Assembly: GCF_007289895.1 (NCBI RefSeq) | Contig: NZ_CP041660.1 | Coordinates: 3,782,001 to 3,846,000, forward strand | Reading direction: 5' to 3' | Length of the DNA stretch: 64,000 bases | Source: Catenovulum sediminis | Lineage (GTDB): Bacteria > Pseudomonadota > Gammaproteobacteria > Enterobacterales > Alteromonadaceae | Shown: in pieces, positions 7,146 to 18,490 of the stretch | Numbering within the stretch: the stretch's first letter is position 1 | How the letters are laid out: each line of letters begins with the position of its first letter | Notes under the pieces: generated by a model | Told to the model about the DNA's origin: nothing | Database searches by the model: none | What the model saw: the letters and a program-made list of their open reading frames with translations, nothing else | Made by a program: the position numbers and the translations under genes

Positions 7146-8143
7146 GCCCGTGGAAACTGTGTCTGTTTAGTACTAAACCATATGATAAAACATTCTTTGA
7201 ACAAGCTAATAATGCATATGGATTTAACATTAGCTTTTTTGACTGTGAATTAAATCAAAAAACGGTGGTTTTAGCAAAAAGCTTTGATGTTGTCTGTGTG
7301 TTTGTAAATGATAATGTAGATGCGCCAATCTTAGAACAGTTAAAAGCACAAGGCGTTAAAGCGCTGGCTTTGCGCTGTGCTGGTTACAATAATGTCGATT
7401 TAAACGCTGCAAAAAGACTGGGCATTAAAGTTGTCCGAGTACCTGAATATAGTCCCGAAGCGGTTGCTGAACATACGGTTGGTTTAATGCTCACATTAAG
7501 CCGTAAATTTCATAAAGCATACAACAGAGTAAAAGAAGATAACTTCGCGTTAAACGGCTTACTCGGTTTTAACTTACACAAAAAAACAGTAGGTATAATT
7601 GGTACTGGAAAAATTGGCCAAGCAACCAGTAAAATACTGCAAGGGTTTGGTTGTACTGTACTCGCGTACGATCCTTTCCCGCAAAATAAGCTTGAGAATG
7701 AACACTTTAAATATGTAGAGTTGGATAGTTTAATCGTTCAAGCTGATATTATTTCATTGCACTGCCCGCTAACACAGGATACACAGCATTTAATCAACGA
7801 CAAAGCTATCTCAATGATGAAAAATAACGTAATGTTGATTAATACAAGTCGCGGTGGCCTAATAGATACCAAAGCTGCAATTCAAGCATTAAAAAGCAAA
7901 AAGATTGGTTATTTGGGGTTAGATGTTTACGAGCAAGAATCAGATTTATTTTTTGAAGACTTGTCTAACGAAATTATAGACGATGATATTTTTCAAAGGC
8001 TGCTGACTTTTCCAAATGTTTTAATCACGGGACATCAAGGCTTTTTCACTCAAGAAGCTTTAACCGCTATTGCAACAACGACTTTAGAAAATATTAAATG
8101 CTTAAATGAAAATAATGCGTGCCCAAATCAGCTTGAGATTTAA
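7142..8143 (+). CDS. ldhA: D-lactate dehydrogenase (NAD-dependent)
   Basis: A 2-hydroxyacid dehydrogenase converting pyruvate and NADH to D-lactate, 333 residues like E. coli LdhA (329). It shows LRCAGYNNVDL (substrate Arg region, about 75-85), the Rossmann motif GIIGTGKIGQ (about 150-159), INTSRGGLIDT, and a GHQGFFT block near 300 with the catalytic His. The VRVPEYSPEAVAEH segment is typical of D-LDH. It overlaps gpx by 4 nt. It is convergent with pyrF, with 24 bp between and no strong hairpin. Confidence 0.94.
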   Translation: MSPWKLCLFSTKPYDKTFFEQANNAYGFNISFFDCELNQKTVVLAKSFDVVCVFVNDNVDAPILEQLKAQGVKALALRCAGYNNVDLNAAKRLGIKVVRVPEYSPEAVAEHTVGLMLTLSRKFHKAYNRVKEDNFALNGLLGFNLHKKTVGIIGTGKIGQATSKILQGFGCTVLAYDPFPQNKLENEHFKYVELDSLIVQADIISLHCPLTQDTQHLINDKAISMMKNNVMLINTSRGGLIDTKAAIQALKSKKIGYLGLDVYEQESDLFFEDLSNEIIDDDIFQRLLTFPNVLITGHQGFFTQEALTAIATTTLENIKCLNENNACPNQLEI

Positions 8144-8167
8144 GCACAAAAACCTAATTTTATTGAA

Positions 8168-8875
8168 TTAAGCAATATTTAAACTTTGGTTTATTGCATC
8201 TAACACGGCTTTAGGGTTGTCTGCCTGTGTAACAGGTCGACCTATGACTAAATAATCAGAGCCCGATAAGATAGCCTTTTTAGGTGTCATGATGCGTTTT
8301 TGGTCTCCTACATCTGCACCTTCAGGGCGAATACCGGGTGTGACCAATTTAAAATCTTGACCAAATTCGCTTTTAAGTGCACTGGCTTCCTGAGCTGAAC
8401 AAACAACACCATCTAAACCGGCCTGTTGAGCTAAACCTGCAAGATGAATCACTTGCTCGCCCGCACTGCGTTGAATACCCAACGACTGTATGTCTTGATC
8501 ATCCATACTGGTTAATACGGTTACACCAATTAGAAGAGGCGGATTTTGAAAATTGTCCTGTAATAAATTCTTGGCGGTTTGCATCATGTTTACGCCGCCG
8601 CTTGCATGCACATTCAGCATCCACACACCTAAGTTAGCAGCCGCTAAACAGGCTTTGGCTGTAGTTGCTGGGATATCATGAAACTTCAAATCTAAAAAAA
8701 CATCAAAGCCTTTGCTAGTGAGTGATTTGACAAATTCAGGACCAAATAAAGTAAACATCTCTTTACCCACTTTCAGGCGGCAGTCTGCTGGGGTTAATTG
8801 TGAAACGAGTTGTTGTGCTTTTTGCGCATCGTTAAAATCTAGTGCGACAACAACGGGTGAGTTACAATTTTGCAT
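8168..8875 (-). CDS. pyrF: Orotidine 5'-phosphate decarboxylase
   Basis: Last step of UMP synthesis, decarboxylating OMP. It has 235 residues, the usual length. It shows [13 protein letters not shown] at the N-terminus, the catalytic [12 protein letters not shown] (Asp-Lys-Asp set, about 59-70), the TPGIRPEG phosphate-binding loop (about 184-191) and the C-terminal [11 protein letters not shown]. It lies 6 nt downstream of lapB in the minus-strand cluster, the arrangement also seen in enterobacteria. Confidence 0.97.
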   Translation of the reverse strand: MQNCNSPVVVALDFNDAQKAQQLVSQLTPADCRLKVGKEMFTLFGPEFVKSLTSKGFDVFLDLKFHDIPATTAKACLAAANLGVWMLNVHASGGVNMMQTAKNLLQDNFQNPPLLIGVTVLTSMDDQDIQSLGIQRSAGEQVIHLAGLAQQAGLDGVVCSAQEASALKSEFGQDFKLVTPGIRPEGADVGDQKRIMTPKKAILSGSDYLVIGRPVTQADNPKAVLDAINQSLNIA

Positions 8876-8881
8876 TTAATA

Positions 8882-10030
8882 TTAATCTCCAGTTAGTCCA
8901 ACTATCGGTTTTACACTTCCCCAGTACTTGCAACGCGGGCATTGCCAAAATAATAAACTGCCCTGATAGCCACACTGCTCGCATTCGTATTTAGGTAATT
9001 GTTTAATCTTATTGCGAACCATGCCTTCTAAATTGATCATCATTTGCTGTGCTTCAGGCGCTTCAATTTTTTTCGCATTTAAACTGAGTAAATTTGCAAA
9101 GCCGGCAATGGTCGCGTGTTTTTCTAATAAAGCGATAACTTTTTTTCTGGCATCTGTATTGCGCGACTGCTTTTCGTAAATGCGCGCAATAGAGGCAATG
9201 ACGGAAGTACTTTTTGTTTTATCGGCAATCGCTTCTAAAAAGGCAAGTTGTTGTTCATCCGATTCAAAGATTTTGTCTAACCGTTCAACCAACATAGTGG
9301 AAAATTTAGGACAGGTTTCAGCCAAGGCTTTGGCCATCACTTGGGCATTATCTTTTTGTTGGTTGACTGAATAATACTCTATCAAATCAAGATAAGCGCG
9401 CGCGCAATCTGTTTTGTATTGCAGTGCTTGCTTAAGCATTGCTTCTCGCTCTTCTCCAGATTTAACCGATGCCAGTTCACACAATAGATACGCTTTAGTA
9501 TTGTCTAAGTTTTCACCTTCGATTGATTCGACAGGCTCTATCACCTCATATGCTTTTTGCCAGTCTTTAAACACCTGATAAATCCGCGATAGCAGTACTC
9601 TTGCTTCACGCGCACAAATTTGATCGTCTAATTGCGGCAATAGTAGTGCTTCTGCCCTATCATATAATGCGCAATCAATATAATCGCGAGCCAATTGCAT
9701 TATCGAAGTACGTCTTTGTTCAGGGGTTAAGATATCTTGTTTGGCTAAAAATTGATGTATTTTTATCGCTCTATCATTTTCACCTTTCGCCCTAAACAGC
9801 TTTCCCAGTGCAATATGGGTCGTGAAGGTCTCATTATTTACTTCAAGGTTTTCAATCAAAACATTAATAGCTTTATCTCTTTGATTGTTTAAAAAAAGAT
9901 TTAACCCTGATAAAAAGTCTTGGTTGATTTTTTCGTGTTGTTTTAATTGGGCTTGGCGATAACTGTTGCGCCCCATAATGTAACCATACAAAGCAGCAAC
10001 AGGTAAGAGTAAAAACAGTAATTCAGGCAT
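8882..10030 (-). CDS. lapB: LPS assembly protein LapB (YciM)
   Basis: An inner-membrane tetratricopeptide protein that regulates LpxC proteolysis and lipopolysaccharide synthesis. It has 382 residues (E. coli 389). A single N-terminal membrane helix (ELLFLLLPVAALYGYIMG, about 3-20) is followed by several TPR-like helical repeats through the middle and a C-terminal rubredoxin-like zinc site with CEQCGY and CPRCKYWG (about 348-368). It directly follows lapA with no gap. Confidence 0.95.
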   Translation of the reverse strand: MPELLFLLLPVAALYGYIMGRNSYRQAQLKQHEKINQDFLSGLNLFLNNQRDKAINVLIENLEVNNETFTTHIALGKLFRAKGENDRAIKIHQFLAKQDILTPEQRRTSIMQLARDYIDCALYDRAEALLLPQLDDQICAREARVLLSRIYQVFKDWQKAYEVIEPVESIEGENLDNTKAYLLCELASVKSGEEREAMLKQALQYKTDCARAYLDLIEYYSVNQQKDNAQVMAKALAETCPKFSTMLVERLDKIFESDEQQLAFLEAIADKTKSTSVIASIARIYEKQSRNTDARKKVIALLEKHATIAGFANLLSLNAKKIEAPEAQQMMINLEGMVRNKIKQLPKYECEQCGYQGSLLFWQCPRCKYWGSVKPIVGLTGD

Positions 10031-10318
10031 TTATTGGTCTTTTAGCTGCAATCTAAGCAGTTCAATTTCTCGATTAAGTTTATTGATTTTCCAATTTTTT
10101 TTCTGCAGTTGATACCTAAGTTTAAAAAGGTAATAAAACCATGCACAACTGGCCAATATAATCCCTACAAAGAGACAAATCGCTAACGCAACGGCCAATG
10201 GCATTGATTGAACTGCCAATAAATAATTGAATTCGATTGTGCTTGTATTATAGGACGACAACAATAATAAAATGGCAGCCACTATAAACAAGAGTATCAA
10301 TGATATTGCTGCTCTCAC
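10031..10318 (-). CDS. lapA: Lipopolysaccharide assembly protein LapA
   Basis: A 95-residue membrane protein with two predicted helices (ISLILLFIVAAILLLLS and a second with AVALAICLFVGIILAS) and a C-terminal basic coiled segment (YQLQKKNWKINKLNREIE). This is the LapA/YciS layout, with a partner lapB right after it. It acts with LapB in controlling LPS synthesis. Confidence 0.92.
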   Translation of the reverse strand: MRAAISLILLFIVAAILLLLSSYNTSTIEFNYLLAVQSMPLAVALAICLFVGIILASCAWFYYLFKLRYQLQKKNWKINKLNREIELLRLQLKDQ

Positions 10319-10330
10319 AATATTTACACT

Positions 10331-10615
10331 CTATAAGCTAGCGTTGACGCGTTCTCGAAGCTCTTTACCCGGCTTAAAATAGGGTACGTATTTACCATCT
10401 AAATGAACAGTCTCGCCCGTTTTAGGGTTACGCCCTACTCGAGGTGCACGGTAATGCAATGAAAAACTACCAAAGCCGCGGATTTCAATTCTATCACCTT
10501 CCGATAGAGATTCAGCCATATACTCAAGCAATTCTTTTACACCCGCTTCTACATCTTTCAATTGTAGGCTAGGCTGTTTAGTTGCCATTAACTCGATTAA
10601 TTCAGATTTGGTCAT
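10331..10615 (-). CDS. ihfB: Integration host factor subunit beta
   Basis: The beta half of the heterodimeric DNA-bending protein IHF. It has 94 residues (E. coli 94). It begins [11 protein letters not shown] and shows the DNA-intercalating arm [12 protein letters not shown] with its Pro (about 62-73), [13 protein letters not shown], and the C-terminal [14 protein letters not shown]. It lies between rpsA and lapA as in other gammaproteobacteria. Confidence 0.97.
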   Translation of the reverse strand: MTKSELIELMATKQPSLQLKDVEAGVKELLEYMAESLSEGDRIEIRGFGSFSLHYRAPRVGRNPKTGETVHLDGKYVPYFKPGKELRERVNASL

Positions 10616-10674
10616 GCTATATACTCCGGTCCGTATAAATTATTGCAACTACCAAAGTATAACAAAGGTGGGAG

Positions 10675-10703
10675 AAAAGAGAGTAGAATATCTACTCTCT
10701 TTT
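10675..10703 (-). terminator. Intrinsic terminator after rpsA
   Basis: A perfect 13-bp stem (AAAAGAGAGTAGA / TCTACTCTCTTTT) with a 3-nt loop begins 9 bp past the rpsA stop. Read on the minus strand it ends in TTTT. It probably limits read-through from the highly expressed rpsA into ihfB. Confidence 0.8.
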
Positions 10704-10711
10704 AAGCGAAA

Positions 10712-12388
10712 TTACTCGCCTTTTTGAGCATTCTTGAATGCTTCAGCCATTGCGCTGCTGAATACCGCAGTTTCTTGCTGTTTATTAACAGATTCAACTG
10801 CTGCTTTTTCGTCAGCTTCGTCTTTAGCTTTGATAGATAAGCTTACTACGCGGTTTTTACGGTCAACGCCCATGAACTTGGCCTCAACTGCATCACCTAC
10901 GTTTAGCTCTGTAGATGCATCTTCAACACGTTCACGTGAAATATCACCTGCACGGATGTAGCCTTCTACGCTATCAGCTAATTCAATGGTTGCACCTTTT
11001 GCATCAACATTGGTAACTGTACCAGTAACGATAGCACCTTTTTTGTTGACAGTCAGGTAGTTAGTGAACGGATCTTCATCAATTTGCTTGATACCCAAAG
11101 AAATACGCTCACGCTCAGCATCCACTTGTAATACAACAGCAGTAAGCTCTTCGCCTTTTTTGTAGTTACGAACAGCTTCTTCGCCTGCAGTATTCCAAGA
11201 AATATCTGACAAGTGAACCAAACCATCGATGCCGCCATCAAGACCGATGAAGATACCAAAGTCAGTGATTGACTTGATCTTACCAGAAACTTGATCGCCT
11301 TTAGCGAAGTTCTTAGCGAACTCTTCCCATGGATTTGGTTTACATTGCTTAAGGCCTAAAGAAATACGACGACGCTCTTCGTCGATTTCAAGAACCATAA
11401 CTTGAACACTGTCACCTAAGTTAACAACTTTTGATGGGTGGATGTTTTTGTTAGTCCAATCCATTTCAGAAACGTGAACAAGACCTTCAACGCCTTCTTG
11501 GATTTCAACGAAACAACCGTAATCAGTTAAGTTAGTTACGCGACCTTCAAGCTTAGTGCCTTCTGGGAAACGCGCAGCCAATTCTGACCAAGGATCGCTA
11601 CCCAATTGCTTAAGACCTAGAGAAACACGTGATTTTTCTTTGTCAAACTTCAATACTTTAACTGTGATTTCATCACCCACATTCACGATTTCACTTGGGT
11701 GTTTAACACGCTTCCAAGCCATATCAGTGATGTGTAATAGGCCGTCTAAACCGCCTAAATCTACGAATGCACCGTAGTCAGTAAGATTTTTAACGATACC
11801 TGTAACTTCTTGACCTTCTTCAAGGTTAGACAACAATTCGCTACGCTCTGCGCTTGTTTCTTGCTCGATAACTGCACGACGAGAAACAACTACGTTGTTG
11901 CGCTTTTGATCAAGCTTAATAACTTTGAACTCAAGCTCAGCGTTTTCCAAGTAAGTAGTATCGCGTACTGGACGTACGTCTACTAAAGAACCTGGTAAGA
12001 ATGCGCGAATGCCTTCAACTTCAACAGTGAAGCCGCCTTTAACCTTGCCACTGATCAAACCAGTAACAGTTTCGTTATCTTCACAAGCTTTTTCCAAACG
12101 GATCCAAGCTTCGTGACGCTTCGCTTTTTCGCGAGAAAGGATAGTTTCACCGAAACCATCTTCAACAGCATCTAGAGCAACGTCGATTTGATCACCAACG
12201 CTAACTTCTACTTCACCTTGCGCATTGAAAAATTGCTCTGCAGGGATAGCTGCTTCAGACTTAAGACCAGCATCAACCAAAATTACGTCTTTTTGGATTG
12301 CTACGATAGTACCTTTAACGATGGCACCAGGACGGGTTTCGATTTCGTTTAAGCTTTCTTCGAAAAGCTGTGCAAAACTTTCTGTCAT
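10712..12388 (-). CDS. rpsA: 30S ribosomal protein S1
   Basis: The large RNA-binding ribosomal protein that helps mRNA engage the 30S subunit. It has 558 residues (E. coli 557) made of six S1 (OB-fold) domains, seen as repeated modules such as [40 protein letters not shown] and [18 protein letters not shown]. The second domain contains [19 protein letters not shown]. It lies between cmk and ihfB, with its own terminator. S1 is known to repress its own translation through its leader; the 107-bp leader here was not modelled. Confidence 0.99.
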   Translation of the reverse strand: MTESFAQLFEESLNEIETRPGAIVKGTIVAIQKDVILVDAGLKSEAAIPAEQFFNAQGEVEVSVGDQIDVALDAVEDGFGETILSREKAKRHEAWIRLEKACEDNETVTGLISGKVKGGFTVEVEGIRAFLPGSLVDVRPVRDTTYLENAELEFKVIKLDQKRNNVVVSRRAVIEQETSAERSELLSNLEEGQEVTGIVKNLTDYGAFVDLGGLDGLLHITDMAWKRVKHPSEIVNVGDEITVKVLKFDKEKSRVSLGLKQLGSDPWSELAARFPEGTKLEGRVTNLTDYGCFVEIQEGVEGLVHVSEMDWTNKNIHPSKVVNLGDSVQVMVLEIDEERRRISLGLKQCKPNPWEEFAKNFAKGDQVSGKIKSITDFGIFIGLDGGIDGLVHLSDISWNTAGEEAVRNYKKGEELTAVVLQVDAERERISLGIKQIDEDPFTNYLTVNKKGAIVTGTVTNVDAKGATIELADSVEGYIRAGDISRERVEDASTELNVGDAVEAKFMGVDRKNRVVSLSIKAKDEADEKAAVESVNKQQETAVFSSAMAEAFKNAQKGE

Positions 12389-12495
12389 ATATAAAGTTTT
12401 CTTGAATAATAATCCGAGTTATATCCGGCTAACTCAGGGTTGTTAAAAATAACCGGCCTCCCTAGCCAGCTTCCAGACTCATACAAAAATATTAA

Positions 12496-13182
12496 TTACT
12501 GCCCTAACTTTTCTTGCATATAGCAAAAAACTTTATCGACAACTTGATCAATTGACATTGATGTTGAATCTATTTCTAGCGCATCGTCTGCCGGAACTAA
12601 AGGTGAAACACTACGGTTTGCATCTCTTTCATCCCGTGCTTGGATATCGGCTAAAAGGTGTTCAATTTTAGCTGTAGGATCGCTATCTTTCAACTGTAGA
12701 TAGCGTCTTTTTGCTCTTTCTTGTGCAGATGCGGTTAAAAATATCTTAACTTCGGCGTTTGGAAAGACAACTGTTCCCATATCCCGACCATCTGCAACTA
12801 AACCTGGCGCTTCTTTAAATGCACGTTGGCGTCTTAATAAGGCTTCTCGAACCCTAGGTAAAGAAGCTACTTTTGATGCTACCGCGCCGACTTTTTCATT
12901 GCGAATAGAACCTGAAACATCCTCCCCTTCTAAAATGACCCGAGTATCATCAGATTCACTAGAAGACGCAAAGTGTACATCTAAACAAGATGCTAAAGGA
13001 GCGACAGAGTCTTCATCTGTCGGGTCGATATCGTGATGAATGGTCGCTAGTGCCAATACTCTGTAGATTGCGCCACTATCTAAAAAATGCCAACCAAGTT
13101 TATCAGCAATATGTTTGCTGATCGTACCTTTACCTGCACCACTTGGTCCATCTATCGTTATGACCGGAATCTGATCCGCCAT
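12496..13182 (-). CDS. cmk: Cytidylate kinase
   Basis: Phosphorylates CMP and dCMP. It has 228 residues from the chosen start (E. coli 227). It shows the P-loop [11 protein letters not shown] (about residues 12-22), [16 protein letters not shown] in the middle and the lid RDERDANR near 180. I prefer ATG at 13182, which gives [12 protein letters not shown], over the ATG at 13194, because GAGG and AGGG lie just ahead of it. It follows serC by a short gap; aroA, often between them in related bacteria, is absent. Confidence 0.96.
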   Translation of the reverse strand: MADQIPVITIDGPSGAGKGTISKHIADKLGWHFLDSGAIYRVLALATIHHDIDPTDEDSVAPLASCLDVHFASSSESDDTRVILEGEDVSGSIRNEKVGAVASKVASLPRVREALLRRQRAFKEAPGLVADGRDMGTVVFPNAEVKIFLTASAQERAKRRYLQLKDSDPTAKIEHLLADIQARDERDANRSVSPLVPADDALEIDSTSMSIDQVVDKVFCYMQEKLGQ

Positions 13183-13212
13183 CCCTAACCTCATATTTTT
13201 TAACGTTAACTG

Positions 13213-14298
13213 TTATGCATGTGCTTTTTCAAAGCTCTGCATAAATTTGACTAATGCTTCAACACCAGATAATGGCATAGCATTATATATACTTGCTCGC
13301 ATACCACCAACTGAACGATGTCCTTTCAATGCCAATAAACCTACTTTTTCTGCTTCTGCTAAGAAAACTGCATTGAGAGATTCATCTTTTAACATAAACG
13401 GAACATTCATTTTTGAACGATAACGCGCAACAACTTGATTATGATAAAAATCACTATTGTCAATAAAGCTGTATAACATTTCTGCTTTCGCTGCGTTTAT
13501 GGCTTGTATAGCAGAAATACCGCCTTGCTTTTTCAACCACTTAAATACCAACCCGGCTAGATACCAAGCATATGTCGGCGGGGTATTAAACATTGAGTCG
13601 TTTTGATTTTGCAATGCGTAGTCGAAAATTGATGGTGTTCCACTTCTCGCATTACCCATCAAATCTTTTCGCACAATCGCTATAGCTAAACCAGATGGCC
13701 CAATATTTTTTTGTGCGCCGGCATAAATAATTCCGAACTTTGAGACATCTATTTCTTGTGACAAGATACAAGATGACATATCCGCAACGAGCGGTTTATC
13801 TGTTTCAGGAATAAAATCAAATTCAACGCCATCGACCGTTTCATTGGGGCAATAATGTACGTATACGGCTTTATCGCTCAACTTCCACTCTGATTGAGGT
13901 AATATTGAGCGCATGCCATTTTCAACATGCATATCAGCTGCAACATTGATCTGACCGAATTTACGACCTTCTGTTAATGCAGATTTTGACCAAGAGCCGG
14001 TCAAAACATAATCTGCTTCACCATTTTCGGGCAACAAATTCATTGGAACTGAGGCAAATTGACCTCGTCCACCACCGTGCATAAACAATACCGCATATTC
14101 ATCAGAGATATTCATCAAATCTCTCAAGTCTTGTTCAGCTTCGTGAGCTAATGCAACATAATCCTTACCGCGGTGGCTGACTTCCATCACAGAGCAGCCC
14201 ATGTCTTTCCAATTCACAAATTCTTTTTGTGCAATTTGCATTACGTCCTGCGGCAACATTGCAGGACCGGCACAAAAGTTATAAATCTGCTTAGTCAT
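13213..14298 (-). CDS. serC: Phosphoserine aminotransferase
   Basis: A PLP enzyme making 3-phosphoserine (and the pyridoxine precursor phosphohydroxythreonine). It has 361 residues, like E. coli SerC (362). It shows [10 protein letters not shown] at the N-terminus, VSHRGKDY, the phosphate-binding [12 protein letters not shown] (about 74-85), the Schiff-base Lys in [12 protein letters not shown] (about 192-203) and the C-terminal [17 protein letters not shown]. Its start overlaps the end of gyrA by 8 nt, so the two are probably cotranscribed and translationally coupled. Confidence 0.98.
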   Translation of the reverse strand: MTKQIYNFCAGPAMLPQDVMQIAQKEFVNWKDMGCSVMEVSHRGKDYVALAHEAEQDLRDLMNISDEYAVLFMHGGGRGQFASVPMNLLPENGEADYVLTGSWSKSALTEGRKFGQINVAADMHVENGMRSILPQSEWKLSDKAVYVHYCPNETVDGVEFDFIPETDKPLVADMSSCILSQEIDVSKFGIIYAGAQKNIGPSGLAIAIVRKDLMGNARSGTPSIFDYALQNQNDSMFNTPPTYAWYLAGLVFKWLKKQGGISAIQAINAAKAEMLYSFIDNSDFYHNQVVARYRSKMNVPFMLKDESLNAVFLAEAEKVGLLALKGHRSVGGMRASIYNAMPLSGVEALVKFMQSFEKAHA

Positions 14299-16933
14299 CT
14301 AGATTCTCGTTATTATCTGCATCAGGTGTATTGTCATCTGCCGATGAAGCTTCGTTTTCACCGCTATCACCTTCGATGACAATACCTTCTTCAATCAGTT
14401 CACTTTCTTCAATTTCATCAATACGCTCTAAACCAACAACCAGTTCATTTTCGCCAGTTCTGATCAATCTAACACCTTGCGTATTTCGACCCACGCTGGA
14501 AACTTCACTGACACGTGTACGAACCAAAGTGCCTTTATTACTGATTAACATGATTTCGTCACCATCGTTAACCTGGACAGCACCAACAACCAAGCCATTT
14601 CGCTCGCTCACTTTAATTGAAACAACCCCAAGTGTAGCTCGGCTCTTGGCTGGATACTCTTCTAAAGGCGTACGTTTACCAAAACCATTTTCGGTTACAG
14701 TTAAGACTTGACCATCTCCATGCGGCACTATCATGGAAACGACTTTTTGCTCATCCCCTAGTTTGATGCCGCGAACACCTGTTGCGGTCCGTCCCATAGA
14801 GCGTACTTGTTGCTCGTTAAAGCGCACAACTTTACCTTCATTCGAGAACAATAAAATATCACTATCACCATGTGTGATATCAACACCAATAACATGGTCA
14901 CCATCATTTAGGTTTAATGCAATGATACCGTTACTACGTGGACGCGAATACTCTGTTAAGGCTGTCTTTTTAACCGTACCATTAGCCGTAGCCATGATAA
15001 TAAACTTATCTTCTTCGTATTCACGAACCGGTAATACCGCACTAATACGCTCACCTTCTTCTAGTGGCAATAAGTTAACAATTGGGCGACCTCTTGCAGT
15101 ACGCGTAGCAAGTGGTAATTGATAAACTTTCAACCAATACAAACGGCCTAAATCAGAGAAACATAAAATCGTGTCATGCGTGTTTGCAACCAATAATTTC
15201 TCAATGAAATCATCATCTTTCATTTTGGTTGCAGCTTTACCTTTACCACCACGTCGCTGCGCTTCATATTCTGTCAGTGGTTGATATTTGACATAACCCG
15301 CATGTGATAAAGTAACGACTACATCTTCTTCTGCGATCAAATCTTCCATATTGATATCGTGCGCTGCGGCTGTAATTTCGGTGCGGCGCTCGTCACCAAA
15401 CTCTTCCTTAATCGCCAATAACTCGTCGTGAATAACTTCCATCAAACGTGTTGCGCTAGATAATATATGTAGTAGCGCAGCAATTTCATCCAATAATGTC
15501 TTATATTCGTCCAGAATTTTTTCGTGTTCAAGACCTGTTAACTTGTGCAAACGAAGGTCTAGAATGGCTTGAGCCTGTTGCTCTGTCAGATGGTACATAC
15601 CATCATGAATGCCATACTGATCTTCTAACCACTCTGGACGAGCCGCGTGTGTACCTGCACGCTCTAGCATATCCGCCACGTCACCTAAAGCCCAAGGCTG
15701 TGCGAGTAACCCTTTCTTCGCATCGGCAGGCGATGCTGAACGTTTGATAAGTTCGATGATAGGGTCGATATTAACCAACGCAATCGCCAAACCCTCTAAG
15801 ATATGTGCACGCTCGCGTGCTTTTCTCAGTTCAAAAATGGTTCTACGGGTAACAACTTCACGGCGGTGATTAAGGAATGCTTTGAGCATATCCGGCAAGT
15901 TGAAAATTTTAGGTTGGTTATTTTCTAAAGCAACCATATTCATGCCAAATACAACCTGCATTTGAGTCAATGAATATAAGTGGTTTAATAAAACCTCACC
16001 CGACTCGCCGCGCTTAACTTCAATTACGATACGCATCCCATCTTTATCGGATTCATCTCGCAGCGCAGAAATCGAATCAATACGCTTTTCTTTAACGAGC
16101 TCGGCTATTTTTTCAATTAATCGTGCTTTATTTACCTGATAAGGGATCTCGTTTACGATAATGGTTTCACGACCATTGTCAGCAACTTCAATTTCAGCTC
16201 TAGCGCGAATATATACTTTGCCACGCCCTGTGCGATAAGCCTGCTCTATACCCGCTCTGCCACTGATAATCGCAGCTGTTGGAAAGTCTGGACCCGGAAT
16301 AATTTCGATCAGCTCTTCGATGCTAATATCCGGATTGGCTATCATAGCTAAACAGCCAGATATCACTTCATTTAAATTATGAGGTGGGATGTTTGTTGCC
16401 ATACCAACCGCAATACCTGAAGAGCCATTGACCAATAAATTGGGAACGCGAGTCGGTAAAACTTCTGGAATTTGCTCAGTGCCGTCATAGTTATCAACAA
16501 AGTCGACTGTTTCTTTTTCTAAATCAGCCAGTAAAGAATGTGCAATTTTTGCCATTCTAATTTCGGTATAACGCATTGCAGCCGCAGAATCACCATCGAC
16601 CGAACCAAAGTTACCTTGTCCATCCACTAGCATATATCGCAAAGAGAATGGCTGAGCCATACGGACTATAGTGTCATAAACAGCACTATCACCATGTGGG
16701 TGATATTTACCGATTACGTCACCAACAATACGTGCTGATTTTTTGTAAGGCTTGTTGAAGTCATTTTTTAGTTCGTTCATCGCGAACAAAACGCGGCGGT
16801 GCACTGGCTTTAAACCATCTCGCACATCCGGTAAAGCACGCCCGACAATTACGCTCATTGCATAAGCAAGGTAAGATTCTTTTAATTCATCTTCTATATT
16901 GATTGGAAGAATTTCTTTCGCCAAATCGCTCAT
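14291..16933 (-). CDS. gyrA: DNA gyrase subunit A
   Basis: The DNA-cleaving subunit of gyrase, 880 residues (E. coli 875). The N-terminal winged-helix/tower part carries the quinolone-determining region [20 protein letters not shown], with the wild-type Ser and Asp at the positions of E. coli Ser83 and Asp87. The catalytic Tyr is in [13 protein letters not shown] (about 122). The C-terminal beta-pinwheel carries the GyrA box QRRGGKGK (about 560). The tail is acidic and Asn/Asp-rich. It heads the minus-strand cluster and is divergent from ubiG. Confidence 0.99.
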   Translation of the reverse strand: MSDLAKEILPINIEDELKESYLAYAMSVIVGRALPDVRDGLKPVHRRVLFAMNELKNDFNKPYKKSARIVGDVIGKYHPHGDSAVYDTIVRMAQPFSLRYMLVDGQGNFGSVDGDSAAAMRYTEIRMAKIAHSLLADLEKETVDFVDNYDGTEQIPEVLPTRVPNLLVNGSSGIAVGMATNIPPHNLNEVISGCLAMIANPDISIEELIEIIPGPDFPTAAIISGRAGIEQAYRTGRGKVYIRARAEIEVADNGRETIIVNEIPYQVNKARLIEKIAELVKEKRIDSISALRDESDKDGMRIVIEVKRGESGEVLLNHLYSLTQMQVVFGMNMVALENNQPKIFNLPDMLKAFLNHRREVVTRRTIFELRKARERAHILEGLAIALVNIDPIIELIKRSASPADAKKGLLAQPWALGDVADMLERAGTHAARPEWLEDQYGIHDGMYHLTEQQAQAILDLRLHKLTGLEHEKILDEYKTLLDEIAALLHILSSATRLMEVIHDELLAIKEEFGDERRTEITAAAHDINMEDLIAEEDVVVTLSHAGYVKYQPLTEYEAQRRGGKGKAATKMKDDDFIEKLLVANTHDTILCFSDLGRLYWLKVYQLPLATRTARGRPIVNLLPLEEGERISAVLPVREYEEDKFIIMATANGTVKKTALTEYSRPRSNGIIALNLNDGDHVIGVDITHGDSDILLFSNEGKVVRFNEQQVRSMGRTATGVRGIKLGDEQKVVSMIVPHGDGQVLTVTENGFGKRTPLEEYPAKSRATLGVVSIKVSERNGLVVGAVQVNDGDEIMLISNKGTLVRTRVSEVSSVGRNTQGVRLIRTGENELVVGLERIDEIEESELIEEGIVIEGDSGENEASSADDNTPDADNNENLDD

Positions 16934-17126
16934 AAACAGGACAATTCCCTAATTTGTAATACTTGTTATTGCATCACGATTTTTTGCATAACCGTTTTTT
17001 AGCCAGCAATTCTACCACAAACCCAGTTTCATACCATTGAAAAAATACGCTTTAGCTTGTCGAAGCGCTGTATCTTTTTATAATGGGTATAAAAATGCAT
17101 TATCAATTGGCAAAAGAGAGTAAATT

Positions 17127-17837
17127 TTGAGCAATTCAATTCACAACGTAGATGATGGTGAAATAGAAAAATTTAACAGCATCGCTGGTAAATGGTGGGA
17201 CCTAACTGGCGAGTTTAAACCTTTGCATAAAATGAACCCCCACCGAGTGAATTATATTGAAATGCAAAGCCAAGGTTTATTTGCTAAAAAAGTTTTAGAT
17301 GTGGGTTGTGGCGGCGGTATTTTAACAGAAGCTCTTGCTCAAAAAGGCGCATTGGCCGAAGGCATTGATGCGGCTCCTGACTCTATAATCGTCGCCCAAG
17401 AACACGCTCAACAACAATCACTTGAAATTTCGTACACACAAATCACCGCAGAAGAACATGCATTAAAAAAGGCTCAAGCTTATGATGTTGTATGTTGTTT
17501 GGAGATGTTAGAGCATGTCCCTGACCCAAACTCTGTTATCGCTGCCAGTATCAAAATGTTAAAACCCGGCGGCTTTTTGTTTGCATCCACATTAAACCGA
17601 AATATGCGAAGCTACCTTTTAGGTATTGTCGCTGCTGAATACATTTTAAATATTGTCCCCAAAGGCACCCATCAGCACGAAAAATTTATTCGGCCATCCG
17701 AGTTAATCGATATGATTGAATCTAAAGGTTGTAAAGTACAAAATGCAAGCGGCATTCATTACAATCCAATCTTCGACACATTCAAGCTAAATTCCGACCT
17801 AGGTGTAAACTATATTTTATGTGCACAAAAACTGTAA
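17127..17837 (+). CDS. ubiG: Ubiquinone biosynthesis O-methyltransferase
   Basis: A SAM-dependent methyltransferase catalysing both O-methylations in ubiquinone synthesis. It has 236 residues (E. coli 240). It shows FNSIAGKWWDLTGEFKPLHK and NPHRVNYI near the N-terminus, the SAM motif VLDVGCGGGILTE (about 57-69), and VVCCLEMLEHVPDP. The start is a TTG at 17127, with GAGAG at 17115-17119 as ribosome-binding site; no ATG lies early enough to replace it. gph begins inside its last codons. The neighbour order gyrA-ubiG, divergent, is common in gammaproteobacteria. Confidence 0.97.
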   Translation: MSNSIHNVDDGEIEKFNSIAGKWWDLTGEFKPLHKMNPHRVNYIEMQSQGLFAKKVLDVGCGGGILTEALAQKGALAEGIDAAPDSIIVAQEHAQQQSLEISYTQITAEEHALKKAQAYDVVCCLEMLEHVPDPNSVIAASIKMLKPGGFLFASTLNRNMRSYLLGIVAAEYILNIVPKGTHQHEKFIRPSELIDMIESKGCKVQNASGIHYNPIFDTFKLNSDLGVNYILCAQKL

Positions 17838-18490
17838 CTAAACCAAAAGCAATCTTGTTCGATTTAGATGGCACTTTGCTCGACACAGCCAAAGATTTGG
17901 GCGAAACACTCAATCTAATATTGAAAAAGTTAGATTTACCGGCCGTCAGCTATGATGATTATCGTCCAGTTGCATCTCATGGCGCAATGGGGCTACTTAA
18001 GCTCGGGCTTGGTGATAATATTAAAGCCTATGATATCGAAGTTTTGAGAAAAGAGTTTCTCAGTACGTATCAGGCTAATATTAACTTACATACACGTTTC
18101 TTTGACGGTATGCGTGAGTGTTTAAAGCAATTACAGCAAGATCAGCTCCGCTGGGGCGTAGTTACCAACAAACCGGAATTTTTAACGACTCAACTTTTAG
18201 CTCATTATCCTGAATTTTCATTGTCGGGTGCCAATATAAGCGGAGATACACTCCCAGTGCGTAAACCTGATCCTGCACCATTAACTCACGCGTGTAAATT
18301 AATGGATATAGATGCCAAAGATTGTTGGTATATTGGCGATGCACAACGAGATATCGAAGCAGGTAACCGAGCAGGAATGACCACTTTGGTTGCCAACTGG
18401 GGTTATACATATGACCCTATCCCAGTTTCTGAGTGGCAGGCTGATTATATCATCGAGCACCCGTTAGAAATTATAGACAAATACAAATAA
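17819..18490 (+). CDS. gph: Phosphoglycolate phosphatase (HAD family)
   Basis: A haloacid-dehalogenase-type phosphatase, 223 residues. It shows motif I LFDLDGTLLDTA (about 14-25), motif II VVTNKP (about 115), motif III Lys in VRKPDP (about 144-149) and motif IV WYIGDAQRDIEAG (about 165-177). The cap is the small helical kind found in Gph. It overlaps ubiG by 19 nt, which ties it to ubiG expression. Gph clears 2-phosphoglycolate from DNA repair; related enzymes (such as MupP) have other substrates, so the exact substrate is inferred. Confidence 0.85.
   Translation: MCTKTVTKPKAILFDLDGTLLDTAKDLGETLNLILKKLDLPAVSYDDYRPVASHGAMGLLKLGLGDNIKAYDIEVLRKEFLSTYQANINLHTRFFDGMRECLKQLQQDQLRWGVVTNKPEFLTTQLLAHYPEFSLSGANISGDTLPVRKPDPAPLTHACKLMDIDAKDCWYIGDAQRDIEAGNRAGMTTLVANWGYTYDPIPVSEWQADYIIEHPLEIIDKYK

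Noticed and set aside
14331-15122. Long open frames on the strand opposite gyrA
   Set aside because: They mirror gyrA codon usage in the opposite frame and are Ser/Thr/Pro-rich shadow translations with no start signals.
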